Source: Paenibacillus sp. FSL H7-0357 (lineage in GTDB: Bacteria; Bacillota; Bacilli; Paenibacillales; Paenibacillaceae). From it: a stretch of DNA of 64,000 nucleotides. A program made the position numbers and the translations under genes. The notes beneath the pieces were generated by a model that was not told where the DNA came from, ran no database searches, and worked only from the letters and a program-made list of their open reading frames with translations. Location of the stretch: positions 806,001-870,000 of the forward strand of contig NZ_CP009241.1 of assembly GCF_000758525.1 (NCBI RefSeq). The letters are read 5' to 3'. Shown piece by piece: positions 32,843-41,558 of this stretch (positions are counted from its first letter, which is position 1; the number at the start of each line of letters is the position of its first letter).

Positions 32843-34897
32843 ATGCACGTGAAATGGAGTAAAACGCTATCTGTCGCTATATCCTTGATTTTGGGAATGA
32901 CGATGTGGACAGGGATAACTGAGGCAAGTCTATCAAGGGGGGAAGTAACCAGCATGGAGCAGACGATTAACTTTGACCAGGTTGGAAATATGACAGATGA
33001 TTTTATGAAATCAATTATTGGTAAGGAGAATGGTATACCTGGAGGCGCTGTTGTCATGGTGCAGGAGGGTAGAACCATACTTCAAAAGGGATACGGGTAT
33101 GCTGATCTGGCCAATAAAAAGCCCGTCGATCCGGAAAATACCTTGTTCAGGATCGGATCTGTCACCAAAACCTTTACTGCTGCTGCTATTATGCAACTGG
33201 TGGATTCAGGCAAGCTTGATCTTCATGCAGACATCACGGGAATTCTGGGGGAGGTGAAGCTTGATAACCCATATAATAAGCCAGTGACTGTCCATCATCT
33301 GTTGACTCATACATCCGGTTTTGAGTCCGTTGTCGAGTCTGAAGAGGATTTCCGTTCAGATCTGTCAGCCCATTTATCCTTGAAGGATTATCTGATGTCC
33401 AAACCAGTCCAGGTGGTTCGTGAGCCTGGGTCAGCCTATATGTATGATAATCACGCCTATAATCTGCTGGGTTATATTATTGAACGGGTATCAGGTCTGT
33501 CCTATGACGATTACATGGAAAAACACTTATTGGCTGATTTAGGCATGACTAATTCCTTCGCTGTGCTGCGGGAGGCACAACTGCCCAATTTGGCAGTGGG
33601 CTATGAGGCCAATCAAACGGTTGTTGCTCCTTATTTGATGGGGCCTTCTGCCTCACCGTCCGGGGGGATGCTTATGACACCGGAAAATATGGCGCATTTT
33701 CTTAAGGCACAACTGGCAAATGGCCAATATGACGGCAAGACGATTTGGAGCGAGGCATCGCTGGAGCCGATGCTTCATTATCAGGTGGCCATACATCCCG
33801 CTATGCCGGATACAAGCTATGGATACGAGAATTGGCTGAGACCCAAAGAAACACAGGGCCAGCACCTGATTATGAAGGGTGGAGATGTGCCTGGCTATAG
33901 CTCGTTTATCATATTATCACCTGATCAGCAAATGGGCGTAGCAGTTTTTTTAAATCAGATGGAGGGGTCGGCCTTTGTAGCCAGAGAATGGGCTAACCTG
34001 TTCATGGAGCATGTTTTTGGCAAGGAGGAGCAACAAAACTTCAAACCTGATTCAAGGCAGAATCTCAAATACTTAGAGGGGAATTACACTGATTTGCGGG
34101 TCTACATTGTGTCGTGGCAGGTAGAGGCAACGGGCGATGGTGAGATTACGGTTACGGATACGTCACAGAGACAAGGGGGAGGCATAATATTGAAGCAGAT
34201 TGACAGGTTAATGTTCGAGGATGCTAACGGTGAAATACTTGTATTCAAGGAAACGGCTGACGGATCGGTTAGCCATTTGAAATACACCAATCCGGTAGCT
34301 TACGCTGAGAAAAGACCCGGTCGGTTTGCAGATTTGCAGGAAACCAGCGTATATAAAAAGGATATCGAGCGTTTGGCAGCTCTCGGGCTGGTGAAGGGCC
34401 ATGCAAATGACAAGTATGCTCCGCTCCGGCCGGTGACTAAGGCCGAATGGACGGTTATGCTGACAAGGATGCTAGGGCTTGATAAAGTTCCGGCAGAGCC
34501 TGTGGTTTATAAGGATGTCGTCGGTAACTGGTCGGAGCCAGAGGTTTCAGTTGCGCTGGCAATGGGGTTGGTAGAGCCGGATTCAGCCGCTAGCTTCGGG
34601 GTCAACCGTGTGCTAAATCGCATTGAGGCAGCGGAATATCTGGTGAAGGCTGTCCGGCAGGCGGGGCCCCATTTGTTATCAGAAGCTATCGAACAGGCTG
34701 CTGGCAAGGTCCGCTTAAAGCAGGAGCCTGCCGGCATTCAAACGAAAGAGGCTGTCAAGCTGCTGGTGGCTGCAGGGCTGCCAGGCCCCGATATCACTCG
34801 CGGCGCAGACGGTACAATTGATTTTCGTGGTACGGATCACTTTATTCGGCAGGAAATGGCGTTATGGATCATACATTTTCAAAAGCTCTATTTTTAG
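32843..34897 (+). CDS. S-layer-anchored serine beta-lactamase-fold hydrolase
   Basis: 684 residues. A signal peptide at about 1-28 is followed by a beta-lactamase domain (50-400) with SVTK nucleophile motif, YDNHAYN and KGGDVPGYSS. A beta-rich linker follows, then C-terminal SLH motifs (about 498-684): YKKDIERLAALGLVKG with YAPLRPVTKAEW, then YKDVVGNW with GVNRVLNRIEAAEYLV, then a weaker third unit. The SLH repeats should bind pyruvylated wall polymer and hold the enzyme on the cell surface. The substrate is unknown; a beta-lactam-, D-amino acid- or ester-directed role is possible. It is regulated by the divergent TetR protein. Confidence 0.9.
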   Translation: MHVKWSKTLSVAISLILGMTMWTGITEASLSRGEVTSMEQTINFDQVGNMTDDFMKSIIGKENGIPGGAVVMVQEGRTILQKGYGYADLANKKPVDPENTLFRIGSVTKTFTAAAIMQLVDSGKLDLHADITGILGEVKLDNPYNKPVTVHHLLTHTSGFESVVESEEDFRSDLSAHLSLKDYLMSKPVQVVREPGSAYMYDNHAYNLLGYIIERVSGLSYDDYMEKHLLADLGMTNSFAVLREAQLPNLAVGYEANQTVVAPYLMGPSASPSGGMLMTPENMAHFLKAQLANGQYDGKTIWSEASLEPMLHYQVAIHPAMPDTSYGYENWLRPKETQGQHLIMKGGDVPGYSSFIILSPDQQMGVAVFLNQMEGSAFVAREWANLFMEHVFGKEEQQNFKPDSRQNLKYLEGNYTDLRVYIVSWQVEATGDGEITVTDTSQRQGGGIILKQIDRLMFEDANGEILVFKETADGSVSHLKYTNPVAYAEKRPGRFADLQETSVYKKDIERLAALGLVKGHANDKYAPLRPVTKAEWTVMLTRMLGLDKVPAEPVVYKDVVGNWSEPEVSVALAMGLVEPDSAASFGVNRVLNRIEAAEYLVKAVRQAGPHLLSEAIEQAAGKVRLKQEPAGIQTKEAVKLLVAAGLPGPDITRGADGTIDFRGTDHFIRQEMALWIIHFQKLYF

Positions 34898-34934
34898 CAT
34901 ATAAAAATATCCCTTTGATGTACATGAACGCCGG

Positions 34935-34974
34935 AAGACGCTCGGGGAATTGCTCCCCGCAGCGTCTTTTTTTT
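34935..34974 (+). terminator. Strong intrinsic terminator
   Basis: AAGACGCT-CGGGG pairs with CCCCG-C-AGCGTCTT and is followed by a run of T. It ends the SLH-hydrolase transcript. Confidence 0.85.
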
Positions 34975-35125
34975 GGATACACAGGCACAATAGGGCTCGT
35001 GATAGGCGGGGGATTTCGCCCCTCCCGATTTTCATTGGATATTCAGGTTGGGTGTTTATAATACGTCTATGAATCGGGGCAAGAGAATATAAAGCTGTGA
35101 AACTATTACGCATAGGAGGTTTTCC

Positions 35126-36676
35126 ATGGTAAGGGGAACTCAAAGAATACTGTATATCATGCTTGCTTTCTGTATAGGACTTTTTATCGCATCCTCCTTT
35201 TTTATCCGGGCAAAGTATACCTACTCTGTGTACGGTGACACCACGGTTCTGGAGAAACAACAATGGGTTCTGTTTATCCTGGCGGCCGCGGCCGTTCTGG
35301 CAGTAAGCTTTGTTCTGTACAGAATGTGTTTAAAGCTTAACCGGTACAGCAGGAAAATCGTAATTCCGGCTGTGCTGCTGTTTTCGTTTGCGATCCAGCT
35401 CGTGATCATTTTCCTGTTTCCCCGGATGCCGACGGATGATTCGCAAACGGTGCTGTCGCTGGCGATGGATATGCTGTATGAACAGGATTATTCCTCTTTT
35501 CAAACGGGGGGATATCTGTATATGTTTCCGTTTAATTTCTCCATGGTCCTGTACCTGAAAACATTGCTGTTCTTATTTCCGGACAATTATCTGGTGATCA
35601 AAATATTCAACATCCTGTTCTCGCTCGTTACAACGTTAATGGTCTATTTGCTGTATAAAGAGCTTAATGCCCGGTCGAAAGAAAATGATTATGGGGTTTT
35701 AATAATTGCCGCAACCTATATTCCTTCCTTGTTCATGAGCAATTTTATATATAACGATGTGATTGCTACAGCTTTTCTGACGAGCGCTTTATATTTTGCT
35801 GTGAGGTACCTCCGAAGAATGTCCATGAAGGATATCCTGCTGGCTGCCATTCTGCTGGCTATCGGCAACTATTTCAGAAGCACCGGGATGATCTTTCTGA
35901 TCGCAGTCCTGATCTGTCTGCTCTTCAGCATCCGGACCCTTGGGCTTAAGAAAGCCTTAGCTTCTATAGGCATAACAGTATTGCTGTTCAATGTGCCCGG
36001 CTGGACCCAGAGTGCTGTACTGCAGGCAACGCATGTCGTAGATGAGCCGGTGAACAAGAATTCCGCTCCCGTCTATATGTGGCTGAATATGGGCATCAAT
36101 CTGGAGACCCTTGGGTTCTGGGACAATCAGCAGAGCTACAATATATACCAGAGAGAGGCAAACTATAATAAAGCGGACAGCGTAGAGCTGTTCAAGGCAT
36201 CTATCGGCGATAAGCTCTCTGAGGCCAGTCTGGGTGAACTCGCGGAAATGTATTATAAAAAGCTGGTGTGGACCTGGACAGAAGGGACGTACCAGATGGA
36301 GAGATACGGCATTGGAAATGACGGATCGTCCAGAAGCGGAGGGAGAGCGGGGTTTGGGATGGACCGCTATAGTTATACTACCTTTGCCACGGATTTGTTT
36401 AAAGGAGATTCGAAGTATAGAAGCGGTCTGCTCTGGGTGCTGTATGTCCAGAATTTCCTGATGTATGGCTTTATTCTCATTCGATTGATAGGCGGCATAA
36501 GGGCTAAAAGGTTTGAGGAAACCTCTTTAATTCTGGTGGTTCTGGGTTTTATCGCATTCTATCTGCTGTGGGAAATAAAGTCCCGTTATATCTATCCGGT
36601 GTATCCGCTATTGATCGTGCTGTCGTACATGGGATTCAAAGACGTATATGATTATATGTTGAACAGAAAGAGGTGA
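35126..36676 (+). CDS. Polytopic membrane protein, PMT/ArnT-like glycosyltransferase family
   Basis: 516 residues with about 11-12 hydrophobic helices. The first extracellular loop contains MPTDDSQTVLSLAMDML with an Asp-Asp pair, the usual position of the acidic catalytic residues in GT-C (PMT/ArnT) glycosyltransferases that use lipid-linked sugars. TATAAT at 35057 with TTGGAT at 35035 (16-base spacer) gives a promoter, and AGGAGG precedes the ATG. A small lipoprotein gene follows and is translationally linked. The acceptor is unknown. Confidence 0.78.
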   Translation: MVRGTQRILYIMLAFCIGLFIASSFFIRAKYTYSVYGDTTVLEKQQWVLFILAAAAVLAVSFVLYRMCLKLNRYSRKIVIPAVLLFSFAIQLVIIFLFPRMPTDDSQTVLSLAMDMLYEQDYSSFQTGGYLYMFPFNFSMVLYLKTLLFLFPDNYLVIKIFNILFSLVTTLMVYLLYKELNARSKENDYGVLIIAATYIPSLFMSNFIYNDVIATAFLTSALYFAVRYLRRMSMKDILLAAILLAIGNYFRSTGMIFLIAVLICLLFSIRTLGLKKALASIGITVLLFNVPGWTQSAVLQATHVVDEPVNKNSAPVYMWLNMGINLETLGFWDNQQSYNIYQREANYNKADSVELFKASIGDKLSEASLGELAEMYYKKLVWTWTEGTYQMERYGIGNDGSSRSGGRAGFGMDRYSYTTFATDLFKGDSKYRSGLLWVLYVQNFLMYGFILIRLIGGIRAKRFEETSLILVVLGFIAFYLLWEIKSRYIYPVYPLLIVLSYMGFKDVYDYMLNRKR

Positions 36677-36682
36677 TTGAAG

Positions 36683-36928
36683 ATGCGAACCAAGAGATAC
36701 TCAATCTTCTTACTTGCAGCAGTGCTGGGTTGTTCACTGGTGCTCACCTCATGCGAGGCCATAACCGCTCAAAAAATCACAAAAACGGACTCCGGCTTAA
36801 GAATGAACGGGTTCCCGGGAGTGAACGGCGGCACGGACCGGGGTGGAGGCGGCCAGGGAATAAAGGGTGGAGGTCCGGGAAGAAGCGGCAGTCAAGGGAC
36901 GGACGGCGGGCAAGGCGGGAGACAGTGA
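36683..36928 (+). CDS. Small glycine-rich lipoprotein
   Basis: About 81 residues from ATG at 36683, with GAGGTG in the end of the upstream gene as ribosome binding site. The signal peptide ends in the lipobox LTSC. The mature part is about 55 residues, mostly Gly, Arg, Gln and Asp. I recognise no family. Coupling to the membrane glycosyltransferase-like gene suggests a surface partner, or a substrate of the transferase (inference). Confidence 0.65.
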   Translation: MRTKRYSIFLLAAVLGCSLVLTSCEAITAQKITKTDSGLRMNGFPGVNGGTDRGGGGQGIKGGGPGRSGSQGTDGGQGGRQ

Positions 36929-36995
36929 GCACTCCCTGCCTTGTACTGTCCGCTGCGGGAGGCCGCTGAAGTCTCATGCGTAATCCCAAGGCAAG

Positions 36996-37634
36996 CTATA
37001 GGGTTCTTCGGATGTCCTTCTTCTTCAGGCCGTTCTTCTTGGCGGTGGCGTTCCAGAAAGAGTGGGTCGCGGCAAACTTCCAGGCGAAGCGCGGGAAGTT
37101 TGGACTGAAGAGCATAGATTCATCTATACTTTGCGAATGTACATTATGAGCCAGGCTTTCCATGGCCTTGCCCAGATTCTTAAGCGGGCCCGTTCCAAGT
37201 GGAACCTTCTCGATAAAGTCCATCATTTCACCGGCGCCTTGACCGAGACCCTGCCCGAAAATTAGACCGGAACGGATGCACCAGTTCTGAATGATCTCAA
37301 GGGCAATGTGATTCTGCTTCCCTTCAAAAAAACCATTATTCATCAGGGTATAAACGTAAATATCCTTCTCACGCCGCGTTTTCATGTATTCCTCAAGGGT
37401 AACAAGCATTCTGAATAGATGGGACGGGACTCCGTCCACATAAAGCGGGAAGGCAATAATCAATATATCCATGCCGCACAGTTCGCTATATTGCCCGGGG
37501 GTCAGCGGTTTTTTGTTAATGTTATAATGGGTGATTTCATGCCCGGTGCTTATGAGCGGCTCCAGTGTCTTCAGCAGGTGGTCTGAATTGCTTTTTCGCA
37601 GCTTGGGGCTTCCGTTGATCATGGCGATGTTCAT
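36996..37634 (-). CDS. Flavodoxin-fold NAD(P)H-dependent reductase
   Basis: 212 residues. MNIAMINGSPKLRKSNSD is the FMN phosphate-binding start, and DILIIAFPLYVDGVPSHLFRML carries the second FMN-contact motif of NADPH-dependent FMN reductases. It is cytoplasmic. Its ATG overlaps the stop of the upstream flavodoxin-like gene by 4 bases, and both follow a TetR gene, forming a three-gene operon. The two proteins may form a heteromeric reductase. Confidence 0.85.
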   Translation of the reverse strand: MNIAMINGSPKLRKSNSDHLLKTLEPLISTGHEITHYNINKKPLTPGQYSELCGMDILIIAFPLYVDGVPSHLFRMLVTLEEYMKTRREKDIYVYTLMNNGFFEGKQNHIALEIIQNWCIRSGLIFGQGLGQGAGEMMDFIEKVPLGTGPLKNLGKAMESLAHNVHSQSIDESMLFSPNFPRFAWKFAATHSFWNATAKKNGLKKKDIRRTL

Positions 37635-38134
37635 GCCAGTACCTCCTTGACGGCCTGCAGTCCGTTATGAAAATAAACCGAATTCCCTGAGGAATACAAA
37701 TTTAAGCTATTTGCTGCGACAAGCTTTTGTGCTGTTCCTTTCTCGGCTTCAGTGATGTCTTCACCGTAAAAATGCACGGTCAGGGCAAATTCACGGTCAT
37801 AACGGTTGCGGTGATGGGTTTCACCGTTTTTGGTTACAAAATAAGGCAGCACGTAGGAAATGCTCCGGTTCAACACATTGAGGATGAAAGGACTGTAGCT
37901 TCCATATTCACATTTACTGATAATCATCAGTTCATCGCATTTCGAGAGAAGTTCCCCCATGTTGTTATAGCCGTCCTTCAGAACACAGACTCCAGGCGTC
38001 CGGATCCAGCACCCGAAGCAGCCGATACAATGACGGATAGTACCATTGTCGGAGATTACAGTTACGTCGGGGGTGTTGTCTTCAACCAATGCCGCAAATT
38101 GTTGCGGATCCAAGTCGTGAATAATCATTTTCAT
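37631..38134 (-). CDS. Iron-sulfur-flavoprotein-like NAD(P)H oxidoreductase
   Basis: 167 residues of the flavodoxin-like superfamily. CIGCFGCWIRTPGVCVLKD is the cysteine motif found in FMN reductase and iron-sulfur flavoprotein families, and ISKCEYGSYSPFILNVLNRSISYVLPYF follows. It lacks the GSPR-type N-terminal loop of the longer neighbour. It is translationally coupled to the 212-residue reductase and separated from the TetR gene by only 11 bases. Confidence 0.8.
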   Translation of the reverse strand: MKMIIHDLDPQQFAALVEDNTPDVTVISDNGTIRHCIGCFGCWIRTPGVCVLKDGYNNMGELLSKCDELMIISKCEYGSYSPFILNVLNRSISYVLPYFVTKNGETHHRNRYDREFALTVHFYGEDITEAEKGTAQKLVAANSLNLYSSGNSVYFHNGLQAVKEVLA

Positions 38135-38145
38135 GGGTTATCCTC

Positions 38146-38715
38146 CTAAAATACAGGTTTGAGCGTAAAGATATCCCGCCAATCTCCGGAATACCGGACC
38201 CCGTTATTGGTGAGCAGTGAGGCCATTCCGTGCACCATTGACCATAGGGCAACCAGCTGCTTCGCATATTCTTCTTCCGGCAGGCCAAAGCTCTCAAACA
38301 ACTGATAGGCTGTTGTGCGGAATAGAGCAAACGGCGGATAGTTATCCGAATTATAATGGTCCAGGTCAATGGTGATATCCGAATGGTAGAAAAGAAATTG
38401 AAAATACTGCGGATGGTCAACGAAAAAGTCAATGTAGGCCTGCCCCAGCAAGGAAATCGCCTCCTGAGTGCCCTCCTTTCCGTGAATAGATGTACGCAGT
38501 GTGTCCGTAAATTGCGCAGTGACATGCTCGCCCATAGCGTAAATCAATTCGTCAATATTCTTAAAATGGCTGTACGGTGCGGTATGGCTGACACTGCATT
38601 TCGCTGCGACCTTGCGCAAGGAGAAGCTCTTCAAACCATCTTCATTAATAAGTGTGATGCCGGCTTCTATAAGCTGATTTCGCAGATTGCCGTGGTGATA
38701 GGGTTTGTCTTTCAT
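38146..38715 (-). CDS. TetR-family regulator
   Basis: About 189 residues from the Met at 38715 (MKDKPYHHGNLRNQLIEAG), the usual start of this TetR branch with a WHG/TetR_C-like domain. The frame is open to 38736. The helix-turn-helix is FSLRKVAAKCSVSHTAPYSHFKNIDELI. It heads an operon with two flavodoxin-fold reductases. A long inverted repeat covers its promoter, so it likely represses the whole operon. Confidence 0.9.
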   Translation of the reverse strand: MKDKPYHHGNLRNQLIEAGITLINEDGLKSFSLRKVAAKCSVSHTAPYSHFKNIDELIYAMGEHVTAQFTDTLRTSIHGKEGTQEAISLLGQAYIDFFVDHPQYFQFLFYHSDITIDLDHYNSDNYPPFALFRTTAYQLFESFGLPEEEYAKQLVALWSMVHGMASLLTNNGVRYSGDWRDIFTLKPVF

Positions 38716-38740
38716 GTGATGGATGCATCCTTCCATTAAT

Positions 38741-38785
38741 CTTAGCGCTGTAAAGATTGTAGCATATAATCTTTACAGTGTTAAG
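38741..38785 (-). promoter_or_regulatory. TetR operator covering promoter
   Basis: Two 18-base arms (38741-38758 and 38768-38785) match except at two positions and are separated by 9 bases; the core is CTGTAAAGATT. On the minus strand TTAACA (38784-38779) and TACAAT (38761-38756) with a 17-base spacer lie entirely within the dyad. Binding would block RNA polymerase directly. Confidence 0.7.
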
Positions 38786-38830
38786 ATGTAAAATCAGGTT
38801 TAGAATACAGCTGTGTCAAACTCCACATTT

Positions 38831-38860
38831 ATGACAACCGTTCTTGCGATAAGGTATAAT
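38831..38860 (+). promoter_or_regulatory. Promoter of GH94 gene
   Basis: ATGACA (38831-38836), 18-base spacer, TATAAT (38855-38860), 38 bases before the start codon. Confidence 0.5.
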
Positions 38861-38898
38861 TTAGGAATTATAGCTGGTGAAGAAAGAGAGGCACGGAA

Positions 38899-41286
38899 AT
38901 GATAAGAGCATCAGAAAATCATGAGTATGTCGAATTGACAAGTCCTACAATGCTTCCAAAGGCTTCGGGGTTTTTGTGGAATGAGAAGATGATGATTCAT
39001 ATGAACTGCCGCGGGTATGCCGTAGCCCAGTTTATGCAGCCGGAACCCGCCAAGTATTCCTATGCGCCGAATTTGGAAGCCAAGACGTTCATGCAGCCGG
39101 AGCAGCCTTATTATGCACATCATCCCGGCCGGTTTGTCTATGTAAAGGATGAGGAGAGCGGTGAAGTTTTCTCTGCGCCGTATGAACCTGTCCGCGTGCT
39201 TCCTGATCAGTATACCTTTGCTGTAGGCAAACATAATATTAGCTGGAAGATTGCAAGCGGCGGCATCGGTATCGAGATGAGCTTGAGCCTGCCGAAAGAG
39301 GATGCCATGGAGCTGTGGCGGGTGAAGGTGACGAACCTTTCGTCGAATAAAAGAAACATAAGCATCTATCCCTACTTTACCGTAGGCTATATGTTATGGA
39401 TGAATCAATCCGGAGAGTACAAGAAAGATCTGCAGGGAATTGTAGCTTCCTCCGTTACCCCTTATCAGAAGTATCAGGATTACGACAAGATCAAACATCT
39501 GAAAGACCAAACCTTCCTGCTCGCCGATCATGAGCCTTCCGCATGGGAAGTTAATCAGGAGGCCTTTGAAGGCGAAGGCGGTATAACATCACCGTCAGCC
39601 ATCAAGCAGGAAACCTTATCCAAAGGGGAGGCCCGCTATGAAACGCCTGTTGCAGTCCTGCAGTACAGAATAAATCTGGACCCGGGGGAAGAGCGGGAAT
39701 ACCGGTTTATCTTTGGTCCGGCCCGCGATGAGCGGGAGATTGCCCAAATCCGCCAGCATTATTTTCTGGACTGTGATTCCAGTGGTAAGGATGGGTTTGT
39801 TCTAGCAGAACGGGAGTACGCGGATTACATAGAGGAAGGCAGAGGTTGCCTTACGATCACCACTCCTGACGCCGATCTGGATAACTTTGTGAACCATTGG
39901 CTGCCCCGGCAAATGTATTATCATGGCCAGACCAACCGCCTGACGACAGATCCCCAGACCCGTAACTATCTGCAGGATAATATGGGGATGAGCTATATTA
40001 AGCCGCAGGTGGCAAGAGAGGCTTTCCTGAAGGCTGTAAGCCAGCAAAATGTAAGCGGAGCCATGCCGGACGGTATTATTTTGCATGAGGGTGCTGAACT
40101 GAAATATATTAATCAGGTTCCGCATACGGATCATTGCGTCTGGCTGCCTATTTGCCTCAGTACCTATCTGGATGAAACGAATGATTATTCCATCCTGGAC
40201 GAGAGGGTTCCTTATGCAGGTGGAGAGGAGAATGGAACTGTATTTGAACATATTAACCGGGCCATGCACTGGCTTATCCATGAGCGGGATGAACGGGGGC
40301 TGAATTATATCAATCAAGGCGATTGGTGCGACCCCATGAATATGGTTGGCTACCAGGGGAAAGGGGTTTCCGGATGGCTGACGATAGCTACGGCTTATGC
40401 ATGTATGATCTGGGCTGATCTCTGTGAACATAGCAGCCGGCCGGAGTTCAGCAACGAGTTCCGTTTGGCGGCGGATGAAATGAATGCTGCAGTCAACACC
40501 TACTTATGGGATGGCGACTGGTATGCAAGGGGAATAACCGATGACAATGTGGTCTTCGGCATCAGTGCAGATCAGGAAGGCCGGATTTTCATTAACCCCC
40601 AGGGATGGGCGCTGCTCAGCGGGGCTGCCGATGAAGTGAAGCAGGAGAAGCTCATCCGGGCGGTCAGAGAGCAATTGGAAACCCCGTACGGTGTGGAGAA
40701 GCTGGCACCCTCCTATACTTCAATGCGCGAGGATGTGGGCAGAGTCACGCAGAAGCACCCGGGAACGGCTGAGAATGGAGCTGTATACAATCATGCGGCT
40801 GCCTTTTATATCTACGGGCTGTATGCAGTAGGAGAGAAGGAGGATGCGTACCGGCTGCTGCGCAAGATGATCCCGGGACCGGACGCGGAGGATCTCATCC
40901 GGCGGGGCCAATTGCCGGTCTTTATTCCGAACTATTACCGTGGCGCCTATAGACAGTTTCCGCATACAGCCGGACGTTCCAGTCATCTTTTTAACACGGG
41001 GACAGTTCCGTGGGTGTATCGCTGTCTGATTGATGGCCTGTTTGGATTGCAGGGGAATCCGGCGGGACTGCAATTTAAGCCGCAGCTTCCATCCGCTTGG
41101 CAGGGAGTGAAGGTGAAGCGCAGCTTCAGGGGCGCAGAGCTGCATATTGATATGAAGCGGGAACCGGGCGTTCAGACAATAGAAGTGTATGTTGATGGCC
41201 GTTTGATTGAAGATGGCATCCTGAAGGATCTGAAGCCAGGTCTGGACTATAACGTGCTGGTAAAGATCCCGTCCGCGAATAACTAA
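38899..41286 (+). CDS. GH94 family phosphorylase (possibly cellobionic-acid phosphorylase)
   Basis: 795 residues, the size of single-domain GH94 phosphorylases. An N-terminal beta-sandwich is followed by an alpha/alpha barrel with the catalytic general acid Asp478 in GDWCDPMN, the following MVGYQGKGVSGWLT, and phosphate-side segments PHTAGRSSHLFNTGTVPW. It has no signal peptide. GH94 enzymes phosphorolyse beta-glucosides to glucose 1-phosphate. The GKGVSGWLT region recalls cellobionic acid phosphorylases, but this is from memory, and cellobiose or laminaribiose are alternatives. It is a single gene with its own promoter and terminator. Confidence 0.85.
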   Translation: MIRASENHEYVELTSPTMLPKASGFLWNEKMMIHMNCRGYAVAQFMQPEPAKYSYAPNLEAKTFMQPEQPYYAHHPGRFVYVKDEESGEVFSAPYEPVRVLPDQYTFAVGKHNISWKIASGGIGIEMSLSLPKEDAMELWRVKVTNLSSNKRNISIYPYFTVGYMLWMNQSGEYKKDLQGIVASSVTPYQKYQDYDKIKHLKDQTFLLADHEPSAWEVNQEAFEGEGGITSPSAIKQETLSKGEARYETPVAVLQYRINLDPGEEREYRFIFGPARDEREIAQIRQHYFLDCDSSGKDGFVLAEREYADYIEEGRGCLTITTPDADLDNFVNHWLPRQMYYHGQTNRLTTDPQTRNYLQDNMGMSYIKPQVAREAFLKAVSQQNVSGAMPDGIILHEGAELKYINQVPHTDHCVWLPICLSTYLDETNDYSILDERVPYAGGEENGTVFEHINRAMHWLIHERDERGLNYINQGDWCDPMNMVGYQGKGVSGWLTIATAYACMIWADLCEHSSRPEFSNEFRLAADEMNAAVNTYLWDGDWYARGITDDNVVFGISADQEGRIFINPQGWALLSGAADEVKQEKLIRAVREQLETPYGVEKLAPSYTSMREDVGRVTQKHPGTAENGAVYNHAAAFYIYGLYAVGEKEDAYRLLRKMIPGPDAEDLIRRGQLPVFIPNYYRGAYRQFPHTAGRSSHLFNTGTVPWVYRCLIDGLFGLQGNPAGLQFKPQLPSAWQGVKVKRSFRGAELHIDMKREPGVQTIEVYVDGRLIEDGILKDLKPGLDYNVLVKIPSANN

Positions 41287-41356
41287 TGGAAGCTAAAAAT
41301 ACACAGAGGGTGATTTCCAGCCGTTTGCTGGCCGGGAAGTAGTCCTTAGAATTAGG

Positions 41357-41386
41357 AAGCTCAGGCTGCGTAAGCGGCCTGAGCTT
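41357..41386 (+). terminator. Hairpin after GH94 gene
   Basis: AAGCTCAGGC and GCCTGAGCTT form a 10-bp perfect stem with a 10-base loop, followed by AAATTGG. Probably the GH94 terminator. Confidence 0.6.
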
Positions 41387-41488
41387 AAATTGGTGGCGTT
41401 TTGCCTCAGTTTGCATATCCCCATATGCTTTCAAAGCTTTGCCGATAAATTTTGCTGCTCCTGTGCCGAAGATTTTAGCGAATAAAAA

Positions 41489-41519
41489 AATCCCTTCCAG
41501 GTTGGGCCTGAAAGGGATT
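41489..41519 (-). terminator. Terminator of exporter operon
   Basis: On the minus strand AATCCCTTTCAGG pairs with CCTGGAAGGGATT and runs into seven T. It lies just past the second ABC gene. Confidence 0.8.
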
Positions 41520-41558
41520 ATGACAGCTATAGAATAATGTCTGAGTTTGATTTAGTGG

